A stretch of DNA of 64,000 bases from Candidula unifasciata (GCA_905116865.2 CAJHNH020000705.1:173501-237500); one strand, 5' to 3'. Numbered from the stretch's first letter, positions 1 through 12,463 are shown. Program-made: numbers and translations. The notes: generated by a model from the letters alone, not told the origin.

Positions 1-1302
1 ATGGGTTTACGGCTGGCTGACACGTTCAGACATCTGGCTCCGATACCAGTGCCAGTGCATTTCAGTTCTCATGACCACCAAGGTGACCACGACATGGAGT
101 TGACAGCCATTAAATCCTGCCACTTCAGCGACAGAGTTCGCAAGTCTCTTGAACAGCGCCATATTTACACCTTGGGATCTCTGCCGCCTAGTGGACCTAA
201 CTGCCAACAAAGCTTCACCTAAACCCTAGGGGGGCTGCACTGCCTACACAGTTTCTTCTTATCCTCAAGTGACGGCCCGCTGGCATATCCCCGGATATCC
301 ATTTTGAAGGCCCCACGTGCTTTTCCAGATTAGTGTCTTGACAGAGACCCGGCTGTGGTATTGTGTATTTGTGTAGTATGATATATTCTATGTATGTGCT
401 GAAAAAGGCCCATAGCCGCAACGTTCACGTTTTGTTTGTATTTGTTATATGGTGAAGCTCGCAGGTATACTTTCCGTTCGGTGTTATATCTTTCCTTGAT
501 ATTTAAATAACAAGAAATTGCGTTTTTTCTACGCTACGAGAGGTGAGGTTAGGCAAAGCTTTTAGCTAAAAAGTCTCTATCTATTAGGGTGGCTGGAAGC
601 AAAGTTTGACATAGTAGATGAATAATAAAACATGTGCACATTTTTCATTGGGCATTGAGTACAGAATCCCAATAAAAAAAAGGTACATAACCTTAACAAA
701 ATTAGCACAGATTGAATTGTCTCCCTTTGAGACAACTTTAAAAAAAAAAAAAAAACAGGGATTGTAACTCGTAAAGATAATGCTTATCAGTATGACATTT
801 GCAGAAGTAATTTTATTATTACAGGCAATTTATGTCTTCTCCCTCAGTTCCAGGTCTGTGTACGTAATCAGTAACACCATGCAGTCTTGTAAATAATGTA
901 AATAACACATTCAGCTGAGCAATATGCATAAATAACACCTTTCAGTTTTGTAATTTAAATAAATAGCAGCATTTAGTATTGCATCGTGTAGACATAATAG
1001 AATCTTAAATGAAATTTGTAGAAACAACGCCATTTGGTATTGTAAAATGTAGAAACAATTACATGCAGTTTTGTCAACAAGTAACCGCAAACAAATAACT
1101 TACCCAGACTGACTAGGGCTGTAAACAACAGTGCAGTGATTGTCTTCTGAAAACGAACAGATAAGTATTAAAAAGTTAAAAAACGAGAGGATCTACTTCT
1201 TTTCACCGGGTTTCCTTCCATATGATTATTTCTCTCTCCACTGAACGGATAGCCGCCTACTGAGAGCATTGCGCGGAGCACGAACTCTGTAGAAATGTAA
1301 TC
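1..1302. other. Unassigned sequence, no supported gene
   Basis: An open frame of 73 codons runs over 1-222 on the plus strand, with an overlapping 67-codon frame on the minus strand. Neither resembles a family I know, and the window edge cuts the left side. The rest is AT-rich and has stops in all frames, with an A-run near 740-756. It could be old transposon sequence, but I see no diagnostic motif. Confidence 0.4.
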
Positions 1303-1510
1303 ACTTCTTCTTCTTCAGCATTCCGATCCCTTGAGGTTCACATGCTGTAGATATCACCCGCCTCCACTCCTCTCTCTAGATAGCCTTCTCTTTCCAGTTG
1401 GTAACACCAAGTGTTTGCAGGTCTGTCTGGATATTATCTTTCGATCGTCTTCTTGCTCTCCCTCGTGATTTACTACCATTCATCTCCCTGGTGTATACAG
1501 TTTTTACTTA
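1303..1510 (-). mobile_element. LINE 3' end fragment with GAA tail
   Basis: Read on the minus strand, this gives a decayed carboxy terminus of a non-LTR retrotransposon polyprotein. It has the usual basic block (SRGRARRRSKDNIQTDL) followed by a tryptophan-containing stretch (TNWKEKAI). It ends in a short GAA tail (TTCTTCTTCTTC on plus, about 1306-1317). Tails made of a short tandem motif are typical of RTE- and CR1-like elements. Only the last 70 or so codons remain, as expected of 5'-truncated insertion. Confidence 0.65.
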
Positions 1511-1954
1511 AATGTCTTCACTGCAGAAATCAAAAATAGGGAAATGTTTTCACTTACGTGGAAGAGAATAATTTGAGCGAAATAGCTCCGCTGTCCTCAT
1601 TATATTTTCTTCTAGCAAAATAAAATACCCTGCTGGCTTGCTAGGCCTGTCGGTCAGTTTAAAAGAGTATATAACCAGGTGAGCCCTATCCTACATAACG
1701 GTGAGGAATCACAACATAATGTTGTGCTCAGTGTGTTTATGTTCATGTTTATTCGAAGGATCAACATCGTGTCACATAAGTGCTTCATTCTACTTCTAAC
1801 TTACGCATGAGTCCTTGCTGGTGCTACAGGGCCTGTACACTGTGCTGAGCTTCTTCGGTCTCAGACTTGAGTTAGAAGAAGAACAATGCAGTTGTGGGTT
1901 ACTATCCGTGTGCCATGATGTGCCACGATGTTGATTCGTTGTTCAAACCTTCAA
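1511..1954. other. Unassigned sequence
   Basis: No open frame of note, no tandem repeat and no recognised transposon motif. Confidence 0.4.
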
Positions 1955-2175
1955 GTTAGTTGCGCATCTTTTACAGGACGCTGCAGAACCAACCCCAGCA
2001 TCGTATAGCTGTTGAGTATATTTTCTAAGCAAATTTCACGTTCAGTAGCTTGCCATTGCTTTCTTAAACGTCAGCTCTCGGTACCACTGTAAGACAAACT
2101 TTCCGCAGCTGGAATCGATCCCGCCACCCTGGCATTACGAAAGCTCGCTCGCAACGCCTAAGCCGACATTCACAC
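1955..2175 (-). mobile_element. tRNA-headed SINE, family A, copy 1
   Basis: Minus-strand copy of a SINE present six times in the window (also at 22831, 26498, 38463, 61203 and 62248). The head lies at the high-coordinate end and carries a tRNA-like B box. The tail block at about 1966-2000 is the part shared most strongly (on plus, a run around TTTACAGGACG then CAGAACCAACCCCAGC). Frames overlapping it are accidental. Confidence 0.75.
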
Positions 2176-2572
2176 ATACAACAAATGCAATATTTTGATT
2201 TCGAGACCCTGCGCCAGCCTCTTAGAACAAAATAATTGATCTGTGCATTAGGCGAGTGTGTAGACTCCACCGTGCACAAACCTATGATGGTGGCTATACT
2301 AGGTATGTGCTCAGAACTGACCCGAAAAATATAGAGAGCGATACAGAGCCGCCGTTGCATAGTGGCTAGGTGCTGGCTTGCCGGCTTATGTTTTGGATTC
2401 GAAACAGTATTGGGCAAATAAAAAACAAAAAAAATGGCTTTGATTGACTTAGGTAAAATTCGTCATAAATTAGGTACCAGGCGATGTAATATGAAGTTTA
2501 AAAAAAAAAAAAATGCCCGGTATTTTGTTAATCAAGTTATCCAATCAGTGCAGATTAGTCAGGAAAAATATA
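2176..2572. other. Unassigned sequence
   Basis: AT-rich with a short A-run near 2500-2513. The minus-strand open frame that crosses 2064-2417 is partly made of the neighbouring SINE and has no recognisable domain. Confidence 0.35.
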
Positions 2573-2725
2573 CGTTTCCTCTTCTTCTGCCTTTCTAACT
2601 CCCAACAGATCATAGGCCCTCAGCCAAGTCGTTCTTTCCTACGCATGCAGCTATCCCCATGTCCTCCCCATCTTTTTACCTTCACTCTCTAGGTCTTGGT
2701 CTTTCTTTATTTTTATGTCCTTGTG
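2573..2725 (-). mobile_element. LINE 3' end fragment
   Basis: The minus-strand translation gives the end of a LINE polyprotein: an aspartate/lysine-rich block (KKDQDLESEGKKMGRTWG), then WLRAYDLLGVRKAEEEE and a GAA-type tail. A second, different LINE 3' end lies 1.1 kb to the left in the same orientation. Frameshifted and certainly inactive. Confidence 0.6.
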
Positions 2726-3340
2726 GGTTCTATTGCAAAGACATTCTTGTTGTACGAGTTTTGCTTGACCTAGTCAGTATCATTTAAGTATAGGTTATTA
2801 CACAGAGCTATACAACGACAAGCACAGTTACCATGTTTGCAATAATTGATGCAGTTTGTGGAATTCTGTAAAAGTTGGCCAATAAAACAGCAGGAAGATT
2901 TTATAGTACCTGGTGTAAGTGTCCTTGGAGGTTGCAGATAGCCTCCTTATCTATCATTGCCACACGACCTTGGAATCAAAGAAAACGCCAGCCCATCTGT
3001 CCCTATCTAGATATTCATGTATTTTTTTGTTTCGTTATCTGTTGAACTTATTGTGCAGTTGTAGCTCTTGCATCAGACTGACCATGACAAGCGAAAGATG
3101 TTCGTTTTGTCCACAAACTGCTGACACATGTTTACGCTGCTCGGCCATTCTATTACGTAGGTTGTCTCGGTAGGGACATAGTCTGTCTTTGCTTGTTTGT
3201 CTTTGATTGTTTCTGTCTCAAATTGTGTGTGAGTGTTTATGTGTGTGTTTTAAAGTGTTTCTACCTCTAATTGTTTATTTCTGGAAGTGTGTATGTGTGT
3301 ATGTGTGTGTATGTGGGGGAAGGGGAAAGGGGGAATTATA
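2726..3340. other. Unassigned sequence
   Basis: One 84-codon open frame (2919-3173, plus) with no recognised domain. From about 3220 the sequence turns GT-rich (TGTGTATGTGTG) and leads into the minisatellite. Confidence 0.35.
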
Positions 3341-4345
3341 GTACTGAATGTATGAGTGTCAAACTATGGTACTGAGTGCACTAGTGTAAACTATGGTACT
3401 GAGAGTATCAGTGTAGACTATAGTACTAAGTTTATCAGTGTAAACTATTGTACTGAGTGTATCAGTATAAACTATGGTACTGAGTTTATCAGTGTAAACT
3501 ATTGTACTGAGTGTATCAGTGTAAACTATGGTACTGAATTACTGAGTGTAAAACTATGGTGCTGAGTGTATCATTATAAACTATGATAATCAATGTATCA
3601 GTGTAAAACTATGGCACTGGGTGTATCAATGTAAAATGTGATAATGAATGAATGTGTTAAAAACTGTGTATCAAGGTAGACTAAGGTACTGAGTGTATGT
3701 TTTAAAAACTATGGTACTGAGTGTATCAAGGTAAACTATGATACTGAATGTATCCAGGTAAACTATGGTACTGAGTGTATCAAGGTAAACTATGGTACTG
3801 AATGTATGTTTTAAAAACTATGGTACTAAGTGTATCAAGGTAAACTATGGTACTGAATGTTTCAAGGTAAACTATGGTACTGAAGTATCAAGGTAAACTA
3901 TGGTACTGAAGTATCAAGGTAAACTATGGTACTGAATGTTTTGAGGTAAACTATGGTACTGAAGTATCAAGGTAAACTATGGTACTGAATATTTCAAGGT
4001 AAACTATGGTACTGAAGTATCAAGGTAAACTATGGTACTGAATTTATGAGTGTAAAACTATGGCACTTCGTGTATCAGTGTAAACTATGGTACTGAGTGT
4101 ATCGAAGTAAACTATGGTACTGAATGTATGTGTTAAAAACTATGGCACTGGGTGTATCAGTGTAAACTATGGTACTAAATGTATGAGTGTAAAACTATGG
4201 CACTGGGTGTATTAGTGTAAACTATGGTACTAAATGTATGAGTGTAAAACTATGGCACTGGGTGTATCAGTGTAAACTATGGTCCTAAATATATGAGTGT
4301 AAAACTATGGCACTGGGTGTATCAGTGTAAACTATGGTACTAAAT
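3341..4345. repeat. Minisatellite, about 22-25 bp unit
   Basis: About 40 imperfect head-to-tail units built on GTAAACTATGGTACTGA plus a variable link (GTATCAGT, GTATCAAG or GTATGTGTTAA). The left third carries GTATCAGT links, the middle GTATCAAGG, and the right third alternates with units reading ACTATGGCACTGGGTG, so there is higher-order structure. The 69-codon frame inside it is a repeat artefact. Confidence 0.9.
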
Positions 4346-4657
4346 GTATGGTATGGCTTGTTCTCTACATGTCTCTCCTTTTTTTCTGTGTATGCTATTT
4401 ATGACATGTCGTCGTCAAACACTCTTTTTTGGTAAACAATTTTATTTGCTCTCTTTGTACGTAATTTATGACTGGTTCTCTGTCGGCTTGCTCTATTATG
4501 ACCTCATCTCTGAATTGTATCTCTTCATGTCAATCCGGTAGCCCTTCTCATGAATCAATTTCCATGATGACTGTTTGTCTGATTTGTTGTGAGTAACTAT
4601 GTATGTCACAGGTAGAATAGAAATGTATCTGCATTGCATGACTTATATGTGTATGTG

Positions 4658-4660
<3 letters not shown>

Positions 4661-4705
<45 letters not shown>
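4661..4705. repeat. (TG)n microsatellite
   Basis: About 22 uninterrupted TG dinucleotides. A G-rich stretch (G runs of 5 to 12) follows at 4750-4780. Confidence 0.95.
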
Positions 4706-4707
<2 letters not shown>

Positions 4708-4937
4708 CTTGCTTATCTGAATTGTCTTGTGAAGGGGGAAAAGGAGGATTTAGGGGGGGGGGGGAGGGGGAGGGGGGCAGCTGAAGCATAATTCGATTTG
4801 CTTTACTGCATCAGATGGTAATTTCTTCATCTATTTTGCAATCTTCAGTAAATGTTGTCCCCAGGAATTAAACTCGGTTGCCCAATAATAACTCTTTACT
4901 CTCATGCAATATTTAGATTCTGCATTTTTCTACCTAG

Positions 4938-5865
4938 TAAGAAGAACTCCACACAGGAGCAAGCACAACAGGGGTCCACTGGTCATCAGTAGAGATCCTT
5001 CGTTGACAATTGTTTCGGCCTATAGCTTCCCTAAACAATCTCGGAAGGTGGGCCGACCTGGGTCATGAAGCCAGGCCTCGATATTCCCCTGCTGCACTTC
5101 ATTGGACTCGATAGGGACAAGACGATATGGTGATTTAATAGGTGTGGTAAGATTTTGTGTTTTATTGTCGTTGCGGTAGTAAATTAGATCAGTTGACTAC
5201 CTTCACAACCAGAGTGACAAGCTTATAGTTTGTTAGACTTTGGCCTTCGCCAGAGAGACACCGGCAGTTATTTATCGGACACTTTGGCTTTTTTTAAGGG
5301 ATAAGAAGCTCTTTTCCGCTAGGGACTCGACCTATCTACCGAAGCTTATCACCCACAACGTTCCGTTGCGTCCAGAGCCAGCTCAAAGCTCTTTCAGCAG
5401 CTTCGCCCGGTTGTTTTAGTGACCGTTTACGCTCGTTTCCTTCAAGCCCAGCTGCTTTAGCACATTGTACATGGAAGTGGAAATAAGATCTCTAACGTCT
5501 ACTTCGACGGCGAAGATTTTTACTTAGTACTCTTCGTCTCTCAGACCGGCCACGAGATCCCTGTACTTCTCGAGCTTGTACATATGATTTTCATCCATTC
5601 GCGACTCATACGGCATGTTCAGCTCAATCAGGATGAGCTGGCATTTTGTCCGCATTTGCAGAATTATGTTGGGTCTCAAAACGGTCTTCCGGGTGGACTC
5701 TGGGTACTTTTCGAAACCAGGCAGGTTGACAGCCAGTAACCAGTCCCTCGCAGTCACGTATTGATGGAGCGTATGCGACTTTGTTGAATTTGCTTTATAA
5801 ATCTGCCAAGCCTTGAGGAAGCGCATAGGGGTGACTGTAGAACTGACCCTTGCGTTGGTCCTCAT
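4938..5865 (-). mobile_element. LINE 3' part (family E): end of ORF2 plus 3' region
   Basis: On the minus strand, 5865-5524 encodes 113 codons with a block seen near the end of some LINE polyproteins: RPNIIL, then ILIELNMPYESRMDENH, then KLEKYRDLVAGLRDEEY (compare the usual pattern IELTVPWE..x..KYxDL). From about 5400 down to 4941 the sequence is non-coding and matches a second copy at 43676-44115 over about 440 bp, both ending GTGGAGTTCTTCTTA. This is therefore one 5'-truncated element whose 3' end lies near 4941. Confidence 0.7.
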
Positions 5866-6029
5866 CCTCGCTTGGTTCCTATTTTCCGCTAACTTATTTA
5901 GGACTTTATTGTGGTGCCAAGTATATCTTTCCTAGTAACATTATTTCGGTCTTTTCAGTGACGATTCGTAGGTTATTAGCGAAAATTGTAATTGTGAATA
6001 TAATTGTGTTGTACTGGGTGAATATCGTT
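5866..6029. other. Unassigned AT-rich spacer
   Basis: Lies between the LINE and the following degenerate repeat; nothing recognised. Confidence 0.3.
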
Positions 6030-6400
6030 GGTGCAGTGTACAACTATGGTATTGCCTGTTACGCTATGGTATTTGATGTAAAACTACGGTACTGGGGGTA
6101 AAAGAATGGTACTAGGTGTAAAGATTTCGTACTGAATGTAATGCTCTGGTACTGACTGTAAAACTGCAGGCTGCAGTAGAAGGTGGACAACTATGGTACT
6201 CTGTGTAAACTTTGGTAATGAGCTTAAATCTATGACACTAGCTGTAAAACAATGGTACTAGATGTAAAACTGATACTGAATGTAAAACTATAGCACTGGT
6301 TGTAACACTGTGGTAGTGAGTGGAAAGCCTATTTACTGTTTTGTACTAGGTGTAAAACTATAGTACTGTGTGTAAAAGTTGATTCTAGGTATATATCTAT
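6030..6400. repeat. Degenerate minisatellite related to the 3.3-4.3 kb array
   Basis: About 17 worn units on the theme GTAAAACTATGGTACTGNGT, the same core as the array 1.7 kb to the left (GTAAACTATGGTACTGA). Units differ far more from each other here, so this looks like an older array. Confidence 0.7.
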
Positions 6401-7084
6401 GATAATAACTGTTTGTAGTACTGCGTGTACAACTTCGATATTTAGTGTACAACAACGATAATACGCAGAAGATCATGGCAGTGTTTGTTCGTAGTTGAAA
6501 AACTAATTTTCCTATAACCTTGACATCAGAGACTAGAACAATTAAGCACAATCCGACTTTGGAATTGAAACAATCGAACAGGTCGCCCATACATTGCTGG
6601 TCCATGTGTCAGCATTTTCTGTATCTGGGTTTGTTCGTTTTCTAAAAAAAAAATAACAAACAAAACACAAACATGACTCAACAAATTCACTGCCTCAGAT
6701 TTGTCGATGGCTATCTTAGGACCAGATGGTTTTCTTTAAGTCACAACAGAAATATTCCCAGTTCAACTGTTTTCAGAGAGATATTCAACTTGCTGGTTAC
6801 CAAATATCTATTTACGTTTATCTTCTACAAATTATCTGCCTCTGACTCTTCTTCTATTTCTACCACTGCTCATCTTCCTCCTCTTATTCTTCTTCCTCCT
6901 CCTCCTTCTCTACTTTTTTTCTTCCATCTTTTTCTCTCCGCTTCTCAATTTTCTCCCTAAACAGGCATTGGTGATTCTTGCTTTTTACTTTTTTTCTCTT
7001 CTCTTATATACTAATACAATCGTGGTTGCTTCCATTACAATGTAGGCATTATGTAAATTCACGTGTATGTTCTGCCTGATGTTG
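6401..7084. other. Unassigned sequence with a CT-rich block
   Basis: Pyrimidine-rich tract at 6845-6960 (CTTCTTCCTCCTCCTCC type). Short open frames at 6333-6605 (minus) and 6673-6960 (plus) have no recognised domain. Confidence 0.4.
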
Positions 7085-7680
7085 GTGAATGCATTGATTC
7101 AGTCTAGTGTTTGGAGCATCGTCACTGGTATTCTGTGTTGATTTAGTCTAGTGTTTGGAGCACCGTCACTGGTATTTTGTGTTGATTCAGTCTAGTGTTT
7201 GGAGCATCGTCACTGGTATTCTGTGTTGATTCAGTCTAGTGTTTCGAGCATCGTCACTGGTATTATGTGTTGATTCAGCCTATTGTTTGGGGGCTCAGTC
7301 AGTGGTATTTTGTGTTTATTCAGTCTAGTGTTTGCAGCACCGTCACTGGTATGTTGTGTTGATTCAGTCTAGTGTTTGCAGCACCGTCACTGGTATTCTG
7401 TGTTGATTCGCCTATTGTTTGGGTCTCAGTCACTTGAATTCTGTGTTGATTCAGACTAGTGTTTGCAGCACCGTCACTGGTATTTTGTGTTGATTCAGTC
7501 TAGTGTTTGGAGCACAGTCACTGATGTCCTGTGTTGATCCAGTCTTGTGGTTGGAGCACAATGACTAATTTTTGTTGTTGAATCAATCTAGCGTTTGGAG
7601 CAGTCACTAATATTCTATATTGATTCATTTTAGTGTTTGGAGCACAGTCACTGATGTCCTGAGCTGAGTTGAGTTGATTC
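7085..7680. repeat. Minisatellite, about 47-50 bp unit
   Basis: About 11 units of the type GTGTTGATTCAGTCTAGTG plus TTTGGAGCACCGTCACTGGT plus ATTCT. Units at both edges are more diverged than those at 7130-7260. Confidence 0.9.
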
Positions 7681-7784
7681 AAGAACTGACATCACAGCAT
7701 TCGGGGCATTATCATAAGCGCTCCCTCTTCATCTTCAGCAGCCAGCGAAGAGTTCCGATACTAATGGTGCCAGTAGCATTCTGA

Positions 7785-10100
7785 TTAAACGTCTGTTTTT
7801 GCCGTTCCGCTGAGCCTCGAGCATCTGTCAGAACCTCTCGTCACCTCTCGCTTCATCAATCTCACCAGACTGTGGTGATCCATCTGCTCCTCCAAAGTAT
7901 ACACGCTCTCCCACAAGGCACTAACCATGTTTGCCTTATCATGCATCAGTATTCCAACAAGTTGTGCAAAGCCAGCCAGTCTGTTCGCCTTATCATTTCC
8001 CAACACACTGGCGTATCGCGGTGGATAAATCCAGACAATACTTCTCACCCATGTCTTCCGAAGTGAAGAATGCCACTCTGCACGAAGCATGCCTGTCCTG
8101 ACCTTCCTCAGCATGCTTTCTGAGTCAGTTACAATCACGATGTGTGTGTGTGTGTGTGTGTATGTCGTGTTCTCCAACCAGCGAAAAGCTGCAGTGACCG
8201 CCTCCATCTCCTTTCTTAAGCTAGATGTTCAGTTATCATATGCAAGGTTCTCCTGCACCAAACTTTTGCTAAGAAACCCCAAACATTTCTTTTGCCTCTT
8301 GACCCTGAACCGTCTGTGTAAATAGTCGATACATTTAAGCGAGCTTTATTTTTAATTTACTGTTTAATTTCTACCTCTGTGGCACCTGCTGGCCAGTCTC
8401 TGTATTCCCGGCTCAGTGTGATTATGACCCTACACAATTCTGACTGTTCAGGTAGCAATTTGACCCACCCCTCTCCTCGACTAATGTTACCAAGGATGCA
8501 AATCTGTCTGATTGTGTCTTCTGTCTGAGCCATCCATGACTTCCATCTTATCAGCCGCTTACCCTTAACTATGCACACAGCTTTGTGCAAAAGGTGAACT
8601 GTGTCTGCAGCTACGTTGAGATATGACTTCGTCGGCAGCACCTTGTGCCTACCTGCAACAGTAAGCAAAACAAGGATGTATCGCATACACGCCATTGGGT
8701 ACAACCCAGAATGACCCGCATAGCTGCGTTCTGTATGCGCTCTAGTTTGTTCATCTGACTGTTTGAGACGGTAAGCAGTCAGAGCCCATAATCAGGTGCT
8801 GATATAGTGTGAAAAGCATTTTCTGCTCTATGTCAATTTCATCCATAGTGCACTATATCCTTTTTGGCATATAGTCACAACACCCTCGACATGGTTCTTA
8901 AAGGATAGGCTCGTCAAATGTAACTCCCAGATACTTCAGTTTGCTCACTCTGTAGAAGTTCCCACCATTTTTAGTGAGACTTGGGACATTAGCTCTTACG
9001 ATCCTGTTGTCCAGAGAGCACTACAAAACAGACCCCTTTTCCGGGTGGACGACAGCCCTCATTTCTGTACACCACTCAGTCACTTTGTCTAATGTCGCTT
9101 GTAGCTCCCGGGCTGTTTGTTTTCTCTCTTCCCTCTGCCTATATGCAAATTTATCATCTGCAAAATTCAGTATGCTTCCAACTCCTGGTGCTTCTAGGCT
9201 TGCAGTTTTGCTAGTATACACCTGAAAGAGCACATGTGAGATGGCGGATCCCTGTGTCAGTCCTGGGGCCAAACTGCATGGTTCTGAGGTCCATGAGCCC
9301 AGTCAGAGAGCAACCCGACGTGAATACAAGACAGGTGAAACCCAATTCACCATCCATGGACTGACCTCCTTCTCCTTCAGTGCAGTCATCAAGATGTCGT
9401 ATCTCACTCTGTTACAAGCATCCTCTAGATCCAGTGCTGCCGCCATAGTTTCCTGTCTGTTCTGGAACCCTTCATAGACGTCAAAAGCAAAAGTGGCCGC
9501 ATTTGCTCATATTTCCTTTCCTGGCCTGTAGCTTAATAGACTTCTTGGGAGAAGCTTCCCCCTTTCCAAAAATTCTTGCAGCTATTTTCTCCAAGGCCTT
9601 CCGAAATGTGTTTTGCAAGATGACGATTCTAAAGCCTTTGAGCTTTGATTGATCCTTGAAGGGTTTTGGCAGTTGAATGAATTAGCTGTGCACCCAGTCC
9701 TTCGGTACTGATGCTGTCCTAATGCTCTGGTTAAAGCAGTCGGTCATCTCTGCCAGGTCCACATCGCTCAAAGCCTTTATGTGGCCATACGTGACCCCAT
9801 CAGGCCCTGGTGCAGTTTCTATTTTGCCTTTTTTAAAATGTGTTTGATATCTTCTAACCGTATAATGTCTTCATTATGCATATTCTAACTCCTCTCTTAC
9901 TGCATCCCTGATGTCTACATCATTATGATCTGTCTGACCTATAAACCTGTTGAGAAAGGCCTCCCCTTTCTCCTTGTCTGTTGTCATAGGCACACCATCG
10001 TCTCTATAAATTGTTCCCACAGTCATCTGTCTGACTTTAGTTCCTGGAGCATGATGACATCAAAATAAAAAATTAATTTCTTCAGTACAGGACCTCTCTG
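7785..10100 (-). mobile_element. Degraded LINE with reverse transcriptase and RNase H (I/Nimb-like)
   Basis: Read from 10100 down to 7785. First comes a linker around 10000-9800 (TTDKEKGEAFLNRFIGQTDH), then RT blocks near 9700-9500 (SVPKDWV, LPKPFKDQSKLKGFRIV). The GLTQGSAIS block lies at about 9265, the FADD box (SILNFADDKFAYRQ) near 9170, then a thumb region (RIQNAAMRVILGC) near 8720. A ribonuclease H domain follows at 8207-7980 (EAVTAAFRWL, VTDSESMLRK, WIYPPRYASVLGNDKANRLAG). The terminal tail (VTRGSDRCSRLSGTAK) is also found at 49.9 kb and, in weaker form, at 53.0 kb. RNase H after RT is known for the I superfamily. Several frameshifts and stops break it, and a short AC repeat sits inside the RNase H domain (8139-8162). 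Confidence 0.85.
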
Positions 10101-11300
10101 CCCAGCACTCCAACAGTTACAGTATCCTACTCTTACATGATTGAATCCCAATATCTCCGTTTTTTCGCACCTGCTCTCCTATTTCTATGCCCTCTTCTCT
10201 CCCCATTCCCTCGTCGTCTCTTCCTCACTCTCTCTTCGCGAACTGCTGAAAATATGTCAAGCGCAGAGCACGTGCTCTGTAACTCCGGCGACGACCCCTG
10301 TGTATATTTAAATCCATATGCGAAAAAAAAGAGTACTGCAGGAAATAACTGGTCACCCTAGTATTGCCTGCCTGCTAGGGAAGGGACAGTGGATGTCCAG
10401 TAGGAGTTCATACGCCTGGTGCTGCCCCGCACGCTCGCCAGACGTCCAACGTGAACGACTAGCTCACCCTTGGCCATCCAGTTCCTCAGCACGTCGGCCC
10501 ACCTTGAACTTCGGAGTTTATATTCGGAGTTTGCGGTCTCCTAGATGGACTGCTGTCCAAAACTAACGGGTTCCACCTACCTGGGGTAAGGGGTTTAAGC
10601 GCCAGTTCCGCTTGGTAGGTACGTCTCCTGGCATATTAGGTATTTTTATAAGGATTTTCAGATCCCACCATGAAATCCCGCCTCGCCCTCTGTGCCGCGG
10701 CTGCTTATTGGGCATTCACACATAACCTCTATATCTACCGGTAAAAAGATTGGAGACTAGTAACCTAAAGAAAGCTTGCGCCATCGATACTGGTGATTGT
10801 CGTTTTTTTTTTATATCAGTAATGCCATCTTAAGCAGGACAAGCTTTTTTTATTTAGTCGACCATTTTCTTCATGTCTACCTGTAAATGGATTGTATAAT
10901 GATTGCTTTCTCTGTCTCCTGTCTCAGAATCTATTGTCCATCTAAGCATGTCATCTCTGTTTCGCGTCGCTTCAGGTAATCATGTAACTGCAGCTCCTCC
11001 AACTTCATGGCAAAAGGAACACCCCATAGTTGCCTCATTCCTGTACCGAAGGAAAACCGCACAGTTGGGGAAATACTGAAAACACATAACGCAGTCTCAT
11101 AAAAGCCTGTAGCGGGGATCTCCATGCCGAAATGGTCACGCCGTTTGCCTCACGCTCTGAAGGTCGTGGAGTTGCGAGTTTTGGGCCATGCTCTCGGCAG
11201 GCGGCTCCTTCCACGAAGAGAGACTGAGCCATATGGGATAAAATCAAATCAATCCTCTCGACTTTACCCTATGAACTTTTAGTCAATAGTGCGGGAAACA
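10101..11300. other. Unassigned sequence, partly GC-richer
   Basis: 10250-10700 is more GC-rich than its surroundings. On the minus strand it translates into a stretch (WADVLRNWMAKGELVVHVGR, 10500-10440) that could be an eroded polyprotein, but I cannot name it. 10930-11250 holds two overlapping minus-strand frames without recognised domains. No host exon is supported. Confidence 0.35.
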
Positions 11301-11309
11301 CACGCACTC

Positions 11310-11576
11310 ATACATATTTAAGGCATAAGTCAGCAATCAGTTGTGCCATCGCAAACAGTACGACAACAGAAAGGCAATGCATCATTTATAGAGCCATCAG
11401 TTACAACAGATAAGTAGTTGTACATGCGATTATTCATATATGGCCTCAGGCAGTACAATCTATGTAGCAACAGTCCACTGTCCATTTTCTACATCTAAAG
11501 CTCACAGGAAAAATCACTTTTAATCACGTTCGAAAAGCTCACAGTGTCGCGCCATGTACTCAACTGACTAGCTTTT

Positions 11577-11634
<58 letters not shown>

Positions 11635-11750
11635 TGAGTGCAACAGCCAACTATAATTAGAAGCAAAAACGAGTTATGATTGAGAACTATAAACCCAGCT
11701 ATCCATATTGACGAAAAAGTGGCATCCATCTAAGATTTATAAGGCCGTAC
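11310..11750. repeat. Dispersed repeat R, copy 1, with (TA)n core
   Basis: Shares blocks in the same order with 13372-13790: a stretch around GCATAAGTCAGCAA, then GTACGACAACAGAAA, then ATCAGTTACAACAGATAAG, then a pure TA run (11580-11632). An almost identical 95 bp follows, starting AGGTGAGTGCAACAGCCAAC and ending AAGTGGCATCC. After CTAAG at about 11735 the two copies part. Confidence 0.8.
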
Positions 11751-12077
11751 AGCTCGAACGGGAATTCCCATTCTTGTGCAAGAATTGAGTCCCTCTGCGT
11801 CCACAGTTTTTATCGAGGAGATGTATACACAAATTAAACTACAGTTTAATTAATTTTCGACATATTTTTTAGAACTATACGTCATTTTTAAGGTAAATAA
11901 GTGTGCCAATTAAATATAACAATAAAGGCTCTTACAGACAAACAAAAATGCTTTTGCTACAGTCAACATGAACATAAACATCAATAACGTTTAGATGTAA
12001 ACTAAAAGTTACTCCAGAAAAAGTAAAGAAATAGTGCTAACTCTTTGATTCTGAGAGGGTATTGCTGCATCAAAGGA

Positions 12078-12104
12078 GGGGGGGGGGGGGGGGGGGGGGG
12101 GGGG
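12078..12104. repeat. G homopolymer, 27 bp
   Basis: Uninterrupted run of 27 G followed by AAGGGGAGGGG. The exact length may be a sequencing artefact. Confidence 0.9.
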
Positions 12105-12463
12105 AAGGGGAGGGGTGACATTTGTTCTTTATCACATTTAGCGCATAAAAATACTGCTATGAAACATACACGTCATACATAACATAAAAATAAATGATTG
12201 ATGGTTATTATTATTATTAGTAGACAACAACAACATATTATTATACTGTTATTTAATAATGAGTAAACAAGCACAATCAGTATGAAATTGATATGTGCAA
12301 TACTTTTTTCACCCAGAGTAGTTTTCTTAACAGTACTTATAGCACTACTAAATATGTATCCTCAAGGTACAAACAGCACAAACAAATTTGTCCAGTTTCA
12401 TCTTGTTGGATGAAATCAATTCCTTATCATTGCGAATTTTTTGTTAACAAATATGCATAGGAA

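Noticed and set aside
7085..7680. Possible regulatory repeat or origin
   Set aside because: It is an ordinary minisatellite with no distinctive sites; no evidence for a function.
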